Positions 25,968-34,819 of a DNA stretch of 64,000 nt are shown here, in pieces. Below the pieces are notes generated by a model. The model was not told the DNA's origin. It saw only the letters and a list, made by a program, of their open reading frames with translations, and ran no database searches. This DNA comes from Marinobacter vulgaris. Lineage in GTDB: Bacteria; Pseudomonadota; Gammaproteobacteria; Pseudomonadales; Oleiphilaceae. The DNA is taken from NCBI RefSeq assembly GCF_003344045.1, contig NZ_QFWX01000003.1, positions 186,001-250,000 of the forward strand. Direction: 5' to 3'. A program made the translations under genes and the position numbers. Position 1 is the first letter of the stretch. Every line of letters begins with the position of its first letter.

Positions 25968-25987
25968 AACCACTAGATGTAGTGGTT
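25968..25987. promoter_or_regulatory. Perfect 8-bp inverted repeat, NrdR-like
   Basis: AACCACTA and TAGTGGTT are separated by GATG. It shares CCACTA/TAGTGG with the nrdJa box. It lies between the ABC ATPase stop and the nrdJ promoter and has no T-tract, so it is more likely an operator than a terminator. Confidence 0.4.
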
Positions 25988-26060
25988 AAAAACTGTGCAG
26001 GAGCGAGCCCGGAAAAATGTTCGGCGGGGAAATATTCGTCATTCCCCCGCCGGTGGGGCC

Positions 26061-26855
26061 TTAACCCAGCAGCAGGCTGTCGTCGGTAATCTCCAGCCCC
26101 CGCTGCTTCTCGAACAGTTCCAGAAGATCCTTCACTTCGAGGCCTTCACGGTCCTTGCCGGCAATGTCGAACACCACCTGGCCCTGATGCAGCATGACCG
26201 TGCGGTCGCCGACTTCCAGCGCCTGCTTCATGCTGTGGGTGACCATCAGTGCCGTGAGTTTCTGTTGCTCAATGATCTGGGTAGTCAGCGCCAGCACGAA
26301 CGAGGCTGTTTTCGGATCCAGTGCGGCGGTGTGTTCGTCCAGCAGCAGAATGGCGGAGGGTGTCAGGCTGGCCATCAGCAGGCTCACGGCCTGGCGCTGC
26401 CCACCGGAGAGCAGGCCCATCTTGTCTCCAAGGCGATTCTCCAGGCCCAGGTTGAGAGAAGCCAGGCTGGATTTGAACTGCTCCAGGTAGCGGCCCTTGA
26501 CCGCGGCGCTTAGCCCGCGGCGTTGGCCGCGTTTTATGGCCAGTGCCAGGTTTTCCTCGATGGTCAGGCCTTCGCAGGTACCTGCCAGCGGATCCTGGAA
26601 AACCCGAGCCACACTGCCTGCCCGCTTGTAGGTGGGCAGTTTGGTGACGTCCTGGTTATCCACGATAATCTTGCCGCTGTCTACCATCACCTCGCCGGCG
26701 AGGGCGTTGAGGAAGGTGGACTTACCGGCACCGTTACTGCCGATAACAGTGACGAACTCGCCCTGATTCACGGTCAGGCTCATGCCGCGCAGGGCCGGGT
26801 TTTCCAGGGGCGTACCCTTGCCGAAGGTCAGTGTCAGATCGGTTGCTGTAATCAT
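26061..26855 (-). CDS. ABC transporter ATP-binding protein (TrpXYZ-like importer)
   Basis: 264 residues: Walker A GSNGAGKST near 39-47, signature LLSGGQRQAVSLLMA, Walker B ILLLDEHTAALDP (EHT rather than EPT) and the switch His in VTHSMKQAL. It is the last gene of a binding protein, permease and ATPase set. The permease stop-to-start gap is 10 bp. Energises import of the compound bound by the upstream periplasmic protein. Confidence 0.9.
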   Translation of the reverse strand: MITATDLTLTFGKGTPLENPALRGMSLTVNQGEFVTVIGSNGAGKSTFLNALAGEVMVDSGKIIVDNQDVTKLPTYKRAGSVARVFQDPLAGTCEGLTIEENLALAIKRGQRRGLSAAVKGRYLEQFKSSLASLNLGLENRLGDKMGLLSGGQRQAVSLLMASLTPSAILLLDEHTAALDPKTASFVLALTTQIIEQQKLTALMVTHSMKQALEVGDRTVMLHQGQVVFDIAGKDREGLEVKDLLELFEKQRGLEITDDSLLLG

Positions 26856-26865
26856 GTGTCCCCCT

Positions 26866-27768
26866 TCAGGCTTTTTTGCGGGTCAGCCGCGCGATAACGG
26901 ACGTGCGAACACCGGGCAACACAATGGCCAGTGTGACCAGCACCGCGGTGATCAGGTTCAGATCCTGCGCCTGCAGGCCCAGGAAGTCCGCGTTCAGTGC
27001 CAGGGCAATGGCCAGCCGGTAGATAATGGCGCCAATCACACAGGCGATCAGGGCGCGTACCACCGAGGAAGGGGTCAGCACGGCTTCCCCGCCAATCAGC
27101 GAGGCCAGGCCAATCACGATCACGCCCACACCCATGGTGACGTCTGCCGCCCCCTGGCTCTGGGCGAACAGGGCCCCTGCCAGGCCCACCAGGCCATTGG
27201 ACAGGGCGACACCCAGAACGATCATGGCCCCGGTGGCGATGCCCTGTGCCCGGGCCATTCTCGGATTGGCACCGGTGGCACGCATGGCCAGGCCGGTTTC
27301 GGATTTCATGAAACGCCACAGCAGTACCAGACCCACCAGCACCACCAGGGTAAACAGCACCACCGGCACCTGATGAAATTCCAGATCCAGGTTGTACCAG
27401 GGTGTGAGTACGGTTTCTTCGGTCAACAATGCAATGTTGGGGCGGCCCATGATCCGCAGGTTCACCGAGTAGAGCGCAATCATGGTGAGGATGGAGGCCA
27501 GCAGATTGAGGATATTGAGCTTGACGTTAAGCAGGGCCGTTACGGCACCGGCGCCCATACCGGCGATCACGGCGGCGCCGGTGGCCAGCCAGGGGTTTAC
27601 GCCCTCGATAATCAGCACGGCGGCAACGGCGGCGCCCAGGGGAAAACTGCCGTCTACCGTAAGGTCCGGGAAATCGAGTACGCGGAAGGAAATGTAGATA
27701 CCGAAGGCAACGAGGCCGTAGATCAGGCCGGTTTCTATGGCGCCGTAAAAGGCAATATTGCTAAGCAT
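26866..27768 (-). CDS. ABC transporter permease (TrpXYZ-like importer)
   Basis: 300 residues with about eight or nine transmembrane helices, of the branched-chain-amino-acid/sugar permease type (BPD_transp_2): IEGVNPWLATGAAVIAGMGA, TGANPRMARAQGI, LIGGEAVLTPSSVVRALIAC. It forms the membrane channel with the ATPase encoded downstream. It is separated from the binding-protein gene by a terminator-like hairpin, which should lower permease and ATPase expression relative to the binding protein. Confidence 0.9.
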   Translation of the reverse strand: MLSNIAFYGAIETGLIYGLVAFGIYISFRVLDFPDLTVDGSFPLGAAVAAVLIIEGVNPWLATGAAVIAGMGAGAVTALLNVKLNILNLLASILTMIALYSVNLRIMGRPNIALLTEETVLTPWYNLDLEFHQVPVVLFTLVVLVGLVLLWRFMKSETGLAMRATGANPRMARAQGIATGAMIVLGVALSNGLVGLAGALFAQSQGAADVTMGVGVIVIGLASLIGGEAVLTPSSVVRALIACVIGAIIYRLAIALALNADFLGLQAQDLNLITAVLVTLAIVLPGVRTSVIARLTRKKA

Positions 27769-27793
27769 GGGGCAGGTTCACCGTAAATGAAAA

Positions 27794-27818
27794 CGGGCAG
27801 CCCTTGTGAGGCTGCCCG
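27794..27818 (-). terminator. Intra-operon hairpin between the binding-protein and permease genes
   Basis: CGGGCAGCC and GGCTGCCCG form a perfect 9-bp stem with a 7-nt loop, followed on the minus strand by TTTT. It lies 12 bp after the binding-protein stop and about 26 bp before the permease start, and probably gives partial termination. Confidence 0.7.
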
Positions 27819-27829
27819 TGAACAGTGTG

Positions 27830-28804
27830 TTATTGGTCGCTGTTTACGACTTCTTCCGCATCGCCGATCAGGTCGTCGGATAGGGTAATGCCCATACGCT
27901 CTGCTGCAGCGGGGTTCACGAACAGTTCCAGGGTGTCGACGGACTCCACATCCATGTCACCCGGGTTTGCGCCTTCCAGGATACGGGCCACCATGGCACC
28001 GGTCTGACGGCCGTGGTCATAGTAGTCGAAACCGAGAGCGGCAACGGCGCCGCGGCTGACGGTGGCGGTGTCAGCGGCGAATACCGGAATGCCGGCACGT
28101 TCGCCGACCGAGATCACCGCCTCTACCGCGCTGATAACAGTGTTGTCGGTGGTCAGGTAGATGGCGTCTGCCTTGCCTACCAGGGAGCGCGCGGCACCAA
28201 GCACTTCAGAGGTTTTGGTAGCGGCAGCTTTAACCAGTTCCATGCCGCGGGCTTCCAGGCGTTCTTCAATCAGCTCCACCAAGGCGACAGCATTGGCCTC
28301 GCCGGGGTTGTAGACAGTACCAATGCGTTTGGCATCCGGAACCACGCGCTCAAGCAGGTCGAGATGGCTTTCAATGGGCAGCATGTCGGTGACGCCGGTA
28401 ATGTTGGCACCGGGCGCCTTCAGGCTTTTAACCAGTTTGGCACCCACTGGGTCGGTCACTGCCGAGAACACTACCGGCGTGTTACGGGCTGCCGCGGCCA
28501 TGGTCTGGGCCGATGGTGTGGCAATGGCGACAATCACGTCGGGGCCTTCCCCGACAAACTTACGGGCGATCTGCGAGGCGATGGCGGAGTTGCCCTGGGC
28601 ACTCTCGTGCATGATGCGCAGGTTATCGCCATCCGTGTATCCGCGCTCTTGCAGCTCGTCCCTGACTCCCTGGTATACCGCATCCAGTGCCGGATGCTCC
28701 ACGATCTGGGTGATGGCGACAACGCGCTGGTCATCACCCTGGGCAATAGCGGCCATTGCCAGCAGGGCAGTACCCAACAGCGTGCGCAGAATTCGATTGG
28801 CCAT
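27830..28804 (-). CDS. ABC transporter substrate-binding protein (ABC_sub_bind / TrpX-like)
   Basis: 324 residues: a signal peptide (LGTALLAMAAIAQG) and the PF04392-type fold with VVAITQIVEHPALDAVYQGV, VDVIVAIATPSAQT-like segments, VFSAVTDPVGAKLV and LGFDYYDHGRQTGAMVARIL. Some Gram-positive relatives bind tryptophan, but the substrate here is not known. It is the first gene of the importer operon and is exported to the periplasm. Confidence 0.88.
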   Translation of the reverse strand: MANRILRTLLGTALLAMAAIAQGDDQRVVAITQIVEHPALDAVYQGVRDELQERGYTDGDNLRIMHESAQGNSAIASQIARKFVGEGPDVIVAIATPSAQTMAAAARNTPVVFSAVTDPVGAKLVKSLKAPGANITGVTDMLPIESHLDLLERVVPDAKRIGTVYNPGEANAVALVELIEERLEARGMELVKAAATKTSEVLGAARSLVGKADAIYLTTDNTVISAVEAVISVGERAGIPVFAADTATVSRGAVAALGFDYYDHGRQTGAMVARILEGANPGDMDVESVDTLELFVNPAAAERMGITLSDDLIGDAEEVVNSDQ

Positions 28805-29116
28805 AAGCCGGTCTCCCGAGTCAGTTCAATATGTGTGGCGCGGCCTGGGTGCAATCGTGCCGTCTGAGTGCCGAACGCCCGTTTAATAACGGGGCGAGAG
28901 TTTACCACAGGCTATTGGCTTGCGGGGTAGCGGAAGCTACCTTATTAATCAATTTCACAGGGGAGAAGCGGCTACTAGAATGGAGGTGGGGATAGTTTTA
29001 TTCGCATCACGTTTTGACGGCCAAGGATGTGTTCAAATAGGCTACTTAAGTCGAATACGTAAAACCCCTTACAAAAACAACCTCGATAACCCCAAGACGC
29101 ACTGCAAGGAAGGCCC
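28805..29116. other. Divergent promoter region, no gene seen
   Basis: About 310 bp between the divergent importer operon and the acyl-CoA synthetase. It should hold both promoters. Small inverted repeats are visible (GGTAGC-GGAA-GCTACC at 28926-28941) but none is a convincing named site. Confidence 0.5.
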
Positions 29117-30784
29117 ATGGACACCACCAACAAACTCCCCCTGGATATGCTCTATCACTGGGAAACTGCCAAGGCGGACACCCTTTACATGACCCAGCCC
29201 GTCGGTAACGGCAAGGTCGTCGAGTACACCTGGAAAAGGGCAGTGGATGAAGCCCGCCGTATGGCGTCCTATCTGAAGTCCCTGAACCTGCCCGAGAAGA
29301 GCCGTGTGGGGATCATTTCCAAGAATTGTGCCCATTGGATCATGTCGGACTGGGCCATCTGGATGGCCGGCCATATTTCCGTGCCACTGTATCCCACCCT
29401 GAACGCGGATACGGTGAACTACATCCTGAGCCACAGCGAATGCGAGGTTCTGTTTGTTGGTAAACTGGATGATTGGGACATGATGAAATCCGGGGTTCCG
29501 GAGAATGTTCGGTGCGTGTCCTATCCGCTGAGTCCACCCAACGACTTTGAAACCTGGGATGACATTATTGGCCAGTTTCCGCCGCTGGAGGGGAATATCC
29601 GGCGGGATGCGGACGAGCTGGCCACCATTGTCTATACCTCAGGCAGCACCGGCCGCCCGAAAGGCGTGATGCTGAGTTTCGGTAACATGGCCTTTGCTGC
29701 GGAAGGCGGCATGGAAGTGCTGAAAGTCGGTTCCGGGGAGCGCATGCTCTCCTATTTGCCGCTGGCCCACGTATTCGAGCGCACTTTTGTGGAACTGGCA
29801 TCTTTGTATGCAGGGTTCCAGTTATATTTTGCCGAATCCCTGGATACCTTTGTACAGGACCTGCAACGGGCCCAGCCCACGCTGTTCCTCTCGGTGCCCC
29901 GCCTGTGGGTTAAGTTCCAGCATGGTGTGCTGCAGAAGTTGCCGAAAGAGAAGCTTGATAAACTGCTGAGGATCCCCCTGCTGAACCGGGTGATCAAGAA
30001 GAAGGTACTGAAGGGCCTGGGGCTGGACAAGGTCAAGCTGGCCGGCAGCGGCTCCGCGCCGCTGTCCCACGATGTACTGGACTGGTACCGCAACCTGGGC
30101 CTGGAGTTGCTGGAAGGCTACGGTATGTCAGAGAACTTTGCCTATTCCCATATGAACAAGCCCGGCCGGTCGCGTACCGGTTATGTGGGCGAAGCACTGC
30201 CCGGCGTGGAAGTGAAGATCAGTGACGAGGGCGAGATTCTTGTGAAGAGCCCGGCGACGATGATGGGGTACTACAAGGATGAAGAGAAAACCCGCGAAAC
30301 CTTTACCGACGATGGCTTCCTGAAAACCGGGGACAAAGGCGAAGTCGACGAGCAGGGCCGGCTGAAGATAACCGGTAGGATCAAGGAAATCTTCAAAACC
30401 AGCAAGGGCAAGTACATTGCGCCGGCGCCTATCGAGAACCGGCTGATGTCCCATGAAGCCATCGAGATGGTGTGCGTCTCGGGCGCCAACCAGACCCAGC
30501 CCCACGCGCTGGTCATGCTGGCTGAAGAAATTCGCCCGAAGCTCGCGGACGAGGCTTACCGGCGGGAAATCGAGGAGAGCTTCAAGCAGTTGATCACTGA
30601 TGTGAACAAGACGGTGGATCCCCATGAGCAGCTGGCGTTCATTATCGTGGTTAGCGACGAATGGTCCATCGAGAACAGCTTCCTGACCCCGACTCTGAAG
30701 CTGAAGCGTAACGTGGTCGAGGATGCCTACCAGGAACAGATCGAAAGCTGGTACGCCAAACGTCAGCCTGTCATCTGGCAGTAA
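29117..30784 (+). CDS. Long-chain fatty acyl-CoA synthetase (AMP-forming)
   Basis: 555 residues of the ANL superfamily: P-loop YTSGSTGRPKGVMLS near 171-185, YLPLAHVFERT, LLEGYGMSENFAYSH with the adenine-binding region, TGDKGEVDEQGRLKITGR with the ribose-binding Asp, and the hinge GRIKEIFKTSKGKYIAPAPIE. The FACS-type motif points to long-chain fatty acids. It activates fatty acids with ATP and CoA at the inner membrane. AAGGAAGG ribosome-binding site. Probably transcribed alone or with the thioesterase 67 bp downstream. Confidence 0.9.
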   Translation: MDTTNKLPLDMLYHWETAKADTLYMTQPVGNGKVVEYTWKRAVDEARRMASYLKSLNLPEKSRVGIISKNCAHWIMSDWAIWMAGHISVPLYPTLNADTVNYILSHSECEVLFVGKLDDWDMMKSGVPENVRCVSYPLSPPNDFETWDDIIGQFPPLEGNIRRDADELATIVYTSGSTGRPKGVMLSFGNMAFAAEGGMEVLKVGSGERMLSYLPLAHVFERTFVELASLYAGFQLYFAESLDTFVQDLQRAQPTLFLSVPRLWVKFQHGVLQKLPKEKLDKLLRIPLLNRVIKKKVLKGLGLDKVKLAGSGSAPLSHDVLDWYRNLGLELLEGYGMSENFAYSHMNKPGRSRTGYVGEALPGVEVKISDEGEILVKSPATMMGYYKDEEKTRETFTDDGFLKTGDKGEVDEQGRLKITGRIKEIFKTSKGKYIAPAPIENRLMSHEAIEMVCVSGANQTQPHALVMLAEEIRPKLADEAYRREIEESFKQLITDVNKTVDPHEQLAFIIVVSDEWSIENSFLTPTLKLKRNVVEDAYQEQIESWYAKRQPVIWQ

Positions 30785-30851
30785 ACCGACGTAAGTCGCA
30801 TAGGGAAAGGGTGAAAACGGGCCTAAACTGAAGTCACGTTCAGGAGGGAAT

Positions 30852-31337
30852 ATGACTCAGTTAGCCCGGTTTCAGAAACGCATTCAAAGCATGATACCGC
30901 TCTCGGAAGCGTTGGGTGTGAAACTGCTTTCCTACGATGGCCATGCACTACTGATCAGTGCTCCCCTGGAGCCCAACCATAATCATCAGGGGACCGGTTT
31001 TGGAGGCAGCGTTTATTCGGTCGCGGTGATTTCAGCCTGGGGTCTGGTCGAGCTGGTTTTGTCTGATCTCGGTTTGTCCGGCAAGGTGGTGATACAGGTG
31101 GGTGAAATCGAGCATATCGAACCCGTCGACAGTGACTTCTATGCCCTGTGCCGTCTCCCCGGTGGTGAGATTCCCGACCGATTTCGCAAGAGCCTGGCCC
31201 GCCACGGCAAAGGCCGCCTGTCGCTGATTGCGGAAGTCTATTGTGGTGAGCCTTCAACGGAGCCGGTCAGCGAACCGGTAGCCGTGTTCCAGGGCCGCTT
31301 TGTGGTGCAGGGTGCCCATTCCAGACCGGTTATCTAG
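30852..31337 (+). CDS. YiiD C-terminal-type hotdog thioesterase
   Basis: 161 residues. HNHQGTGFGGSVYSVAVISAWGLVEL is the core of the YiiD_C (DUF4442-like) putative thioesterase domain with a hotdog fold. It starts 67 bp after the acyl-CoA synthetase with a GGAGGG ribosome-binding site, so the two may act together, one making acyl-CoA and the other hydrolysing it. Enzymatic activity of the family is little studied. Confidence 0.8.
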   Translation: MTQLARFQKRIQSMIPLSEALGVKLLSYDGHALLISAPLEPNHNHQGTGFGGSVYSVAVISAWGLVELVLSDLGLSGKVVIQVGEIEHIEPVDSDFYALCRLPGGEIPDRFRKSLARHGKGRLSLIAEVYCGEPSTEPVSEPVAVFQGRFVVQGAHSRPVI

Positions 31338-31347
31338 CTCATGGGAA

Positions 31348-33036
31348 TCAGCTGATGGATCGCGTGCCGGAAATGGATTTGCTCATCAGAATAATCGGTA
31401 TGATGCCGGCCAGCACGATAATCAGTGCCGGCAGCGCACTCCGTGCCAGCTGTTCGTCTGAGGCAAACTGGTACACGTAGGTGGCGAGCGTCTCAAAGTT
31501 GAACGGCCGCAGAATCAGCGTGGCCGGCAGCTCCTTCATCACGTCCACGAACACCACCAGAGCAGCGGTAATCAGGGTGCCCCTCAACATGGGGAGATGC
31601 ACCTTCACCAGCGTTTGCCCGGGGGTATGCCCCAGTGACCTGGACGCCATGTCCATGCTCGGGGTGATTTTCTGCAGGGCGCTTTCCACGCTGCCCGCCG
31701 ATACCGCCAGGAACCGCACGGTATAGGCAAAGATCAGTGCGAAGGCCGAACCACTGAGCAGCAACCCGCTGCTGACCCCGAAAGTGTCCCTCATAATGCT
31801 GTCCACCCGATTGTCGAACGCCGCCAGGGGCACAATCACGCCTACGGCAAGCACGGCCCCGGGCATGGCATAGCCCAGGCTGGAAAGCCGCATCATGATC
31901 TGCATGCCACGGGTATTGTGAAGGCGGCGGCTGTAGGCCAGTGTTACCCCGATAATCAGCGTTGTCAGGGCAGCGGTGCCGGACAGGAACAGGCTGTTAA
32001 GGGTGTTACGGATGAAGTCTGTGTTCCAGCTTTCGTCAAAGTACTCCCAGGCGTACTGGCCAAGGGTGATGGCTGGCAACAGAAAGCCAAAAATGACGGG
32101 CAACGCGCAGACGGCCACGCAGATCAGCTGGCGTGGAAATGACATGGTGAAGCGGCGAATGGGCTCGCGGTTGTCCCGTGCTGCAAACTGCTGCTGTTTG
32201 CGTCGAGAGTATCGTTCAAGGGTGACCAGGATGACCACAAAGGTGAGCATGGTGGTGGCAATCTGCGCCGCACCGCCCAGGTTGCCGAGGTTCATCCAGG
32301 TGTCGAACAAGCCTGCGGTGAGCGTCTGGACGGCAAAGAAATCGACGGTGCCGAAATCGTTGAGTGTTTCCATCAGTACCAGTGAAAGGCCTACGGCGAC
32401 CGCGGGGCGTGCTATGGGCAGCACCACCCGGAAAAAAGTGCTCAGTGCCGAGTGACCCAGGCTGCGGCTGACGGCAAATAATGAAGGCGACTGCTCGAGA
32501 AAGGCAGCCCGCGCCAGGAGATAGACGTAGGGGTAAAGCACCAGGCCGATCATCAGCGTAGCGCCCTCCAGGCTGCGGATCTCCGGGAACCAGTAGTCAG
32601 TGGCATTACGCCAGCCGAACCACTCCCGCAGGGTGGTCTGAACCGGCCCGGCGTAATCCAGCAGGCTGGTGTAAACATAGGCGATCACATAGGCCGGTAC
32701 CGCAAAGGGCAGCAGCATGGCCCATTCGAAAAACCTGCGCCCGGGGAATTCGCACATGGTGACCGCCCAGGCAGTGGCCAGACCAATGGTCAACGTGATC
32801 AGGGCAACGCCGACCATCAGTTTGAGGGTCGTGGTCAGGTAGCGGGGAAGGGTGGTGTCCAGCAGGTGAGGCCAGATGTTTTCTTCGGGGAACAGGGCGA
32901 GGATGATCACTGAAAGAACCGGCAGAACCACAATGGCCGTGGTAAGAGCCGCGGTTATCAGCCAGCGCTTCGAGGTCCGCTTGGCCAGCAGGGGTTGGTC
33001 AGCTCCGGTCTGGTCTGCGGTAATAGCCTCGGTCAT
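31348..33036 (-). CDS. Iron(III) ABC transporter permease, FbpB/SfuB type
   Basis: 562 residues made of two fused binding-protein-dependent permease domains, about twelve helices in all. Each has an EAA-type loop (SRSLGHSALSTFFRVVLP and SRSLGHTPGQTLVKVHLPML). This fused layout is characteristic of ferric-iron permeases partnered by FbpA-type proteins. No ATPase gene is adjacent in the window; the FbpC partner must be elsewhere. A hairpin separates it from the binding-protein gene upstream. Confidence 0.9.
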   Translation of the reverse strand: MTEAITADQTGADQPLLAKRTSKRWLITAALTTAIVVLPVLSVIILALFPEENIWPHLLDTTLPRYLTTTLKLMVGVALITLTIGLATAWAVTMCEFPGRRFFEWAMLLPFAVPAYVIAYVYTSLLDYAGPVQTTLREWFGWRNATDYWFPEIRSLEGATLMIGLVLYPYVYLLARAAFLEQSPSLFAVSRSLGHSALSTFFRVVLPIARPAVAVGLSLVLMETLNDFGTVDFFAVQTLTAGLFDTWMNLGNLGGAAQIATTMLTFVVILVTLERYSRRKQQQFAARDNREPIRRFTMSFPRQLICVAVCALPVIFGFLLPAITLGQYAWEYFDESWNTDFIRNTLNSLFLSGTAALTTLIIGVTLAYSRRLHNTRGMQIMMRLSSLGYAMPGAVLAVGVIVPLAAFDNRVDSIMRDTFGVSSGLLLSGSAFALIFAYTVRFLAVSAGSVESALQKITPSMDMASRSLGHTPGQTLVKVHLPMLRGTLITAALVVFVDVMKELPATLILRPFNFETLATYVYQFASDEQLARSALPALIIVLAGIIPIILMSKSISGTRSIS

Positions 33037-33080
33037 AGGGTCCCTTGGGGTTCATGAAAAGCTCAGGGCCGGGATTGTAC

Positions 33081-33112
33081 AAAAAAGCCGGGACCATCGT
33101 CCCGGCTTTTTT
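33081..33112. terminator. Bidirectional terminator-like hairpin between fbpA- and fbpB-type genes
   Basis: GCCGGGAC-CATC-GTCCCGGC (8-bp stem, 33087-33106) with AAAAAA before and TTTTTT after, a canonical intrinsic terminator on both strands. It sits between two genes of the same transport operon, so it should act as an attenuator favouring the binding protein. Confidence 0.8.
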
Positions 33113-33128
33113 GGGTGAAGCGCCTGAA

Positions 33129-34145
33129 TCAGTTGTCGTAATCGACGCGGTCCACCATGCGCACTGCTGCATCGCGGTTATCTGCAATTTCCTGCAGGGA
33201 GAGATCGTCGGGATTGATGTCTCCCCACTCGGCCACGATGCCAGAGGGTTTGACGTCGGGATTGGCGGGGTATTCGGTATTCGCCTCGGCGTAAATTTTC
33301 TGGGCTTCGGGTTGGGACAGAAATTCCATCAGGCGAATGGCATTTTCCCGGTTGGGAGCGCTGTTGGTTAGTGCAACGCCGCTGATGTTGATGTGGGTAC
33401 CACGGCCGTCGGCATTGGGGAATACCAGCCGCACCGCCTCTGCCTGTTCACGCTGGTTCTCATCGTTCAGCATGTTGCCATAGTAGTAGCTGTTGCCAAT
33501 GGCGATGTCACATTCGCCAGCATGGATGGCCTTGATCTGGTCGCGGTCGCCGCCCTGGGGCCTGCGCGCCAGGTTATCCTTCAGGCCTTCCAGCCACTCT
33601 TCGGTTGCTTCTTCACCGTGATGGGCAATCATTGAGGAGAACAGGGCGATGTTGTAGGGGTGCTTGCCGCTACGGGTGCAGATGCGATCTTCCCACTTGT
33701 CATCGGCCAGGTCTTCGTAGGAGGTGATCTCGCCTTCTTCAACCCGCTCTTTGGAAGCAAAGATCAGGCGGCCACGGGTGGTCAGCGCAAACCACTTTCC
33801 GTCCGGGTGGCGCAGATTTTCCGGGATGTTTTCCTCAAGAGTCTCGTTGTCGACGCTTTGCACCAGGTTCCGCTCAACCAGCTCGCTGAGGCGGGAGATG
33901 TCCACCGTCATCACCAGGTCAGCCGGGCTGTTGCGACCTTCGCGTTCCAGGCGCTCTGCCAGGCCTTTCTTGGCAAAAACCACGTTGGTCTCAATGCCAG
34001 TTTCCTCTTTAAACGCATTCAGAAGAGGTTCCAGCAGATAGGCCTGGCGGTAGGAATAGATGTTGACCTCTCCCTCAGCGGCGCTGGCCTGGATTGGCAG
34101 GGCGCATGCTGCAGCGAGGGCGGTAACGGCTAGTTTCAGACGCAT
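33129..34145 (-). CDS. Iron(III) ABC transporter substrate-binding protein, FbpA/FutA type
   Basis: 338 residues. The signal peptide (LKLAVTALAAACALPIQASA) is followed by EGEVNIYSYRQAYLLEPLLNAF. Tyr-rich GNSYYYGNML near 220 supplies the paired Tyr that bind iron in FbpA-type proteins, and TRSGKHPYNIALFSSMIAHH is a family block. It is a periplasmic ferric-iron receptor. I could not find a convincing Fur box upstream. Confidence 0.9.
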   Translation of the reverse strand: MRLKLAVTALAAACALPIQASAAEGEVNIYSYRQAYLLEPLLNAFKEETGIETNVVFAKKGLAERLEREGRNSPADLVMTVDISRLSELVERNLVQSVDNETLEENIPENLRHPDGKWFALTTRGRLIFASKERVEEGEITSYEDLADDKWEDRICTRSGKHPYNIALFSSMIAHHGEEATEEWLEGLKDNLARRPQGGDRDQIKAIHAGECDIAIGNSYYYGNMLNDENQREQAEAVRLVFPNADGRGTHINISGVALTNSAPNRENAIRLMEFLSQPEAQKIYAEANTEYPANPDVKPSGIVAEWGDINPDDLSLQEIADNRDAAVRMVDRVDYDN

Positions 34146-34324
34146 ATTGTGGCTTCCTTGGTTTGTTCCGGTAAGCGATAGTGTGCTGAATCGGGCTGAA
34201 CTGTATTGAGATTCAGCAATGTTTAAAAACGAAAACCAGTCTCATTACTGTTCAGTGTTATGTCAATACGCCGTTGCCAACTTCTTCGAAAAATGGTGCT
34301 ATGCTTCGGAAGACTATAAAAACT

Positions 34325-34624
34325 ATGCAAAAAGTGGCGGGCGCACAGACTATGGGTGGGAATGATCGCAGAATACACAACCGCACGGCGATGAGTGCCA
34401 AGGTCCGCGTGACTCATGATGAACTGGGTGACTTCGTGTTTTCGACCAGAGACATCTCCGACGGCGGTGTATTCGTGGTGGTGGACACAGAGCCGTTTGT
34501 GCCATCGATCGGCGACAGGGTCCAGGTCCAGGTTCAGGGTCTGCCGGTACCCGCCCCGGTGCTGGATATGGTTGTGGTGCGCAAGACCATCGATGGATTC
34601 GGTTTGCAGTTCGCAGACGCGTAG
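34325..34624 (+). CDS. PilZ-domain (c-di-GMP-binding) protein
   Basis: About 99 residues. The PilZ RxxxR box is NDRRIHNRTAMSAKV and the second box is DISDGGVFV, so c-di-GMP binding is likely. It is a stand-alone PilZ domain that would relay c-di-GMP to another protein. The start is uncertain: ATG 34325, 34352 (MGGND) or the longer 34274 are all in frame, and the ribosome-binding site is weak in each case. It is followed by the HD-GYP-like gene, both in the c-di-GMP field. Confidence 0.8.
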   Translation: MQKVAGAQTMGGNDRRIHNRTAMSAKVRVTHDELGDFVFSTRDISDGGVFVVVDTEPFVPSIGDRVQVQVQGLPVPAPVLDMVVVRKTIDGFGLQFADA

Positions 34625-34819
34625 CCCGCAGTTCACAACCCGCCTCTCACAGGCGCTCAAGTGTGAGCGCTGTCACATTGCTACACTTTGTTTCCTGCTG
34701 AAAGTTTTCGTCACTCTCTGTCGCATTCGGGTTACTTTGCACTACAAAATTGTAATGGATTCTTTCGCCGGGGTGGTCACAATGGTGACTATCGATCCGT
34801 ACACATGTAGGGGTGTTCC

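Larger units (their letters stand above)
25552..26060. other. nrdJ leader and regulatory stretch
   Basis: About 510 bp without a gene. On the minus strand it holds the nrdJa promoter with NrdR-like boxes (25806-25860), a long leader of about 270 nt containing the hairpin AGAGG/CCTCT, a third palindrome at 25672-25687 and a fourth at 25968-25987. No B12-riboswitch core was recognised. Confidence 0.6.

Noticed and set aside
28926..28941. GGTAGC-GGAA-GCTACC hairpin as a terminator
   Set aside because: It lies in a divergent promoter region between two gene starts, has a 6-bp stem and lacks a T-tract.
34146..34324. A Fur box upstream of the iron-binding protein gene
   Set aside because: AATGAGAC and similar pieces are present but no 19-bp match to GATAATGATAATCATTATC could be made.
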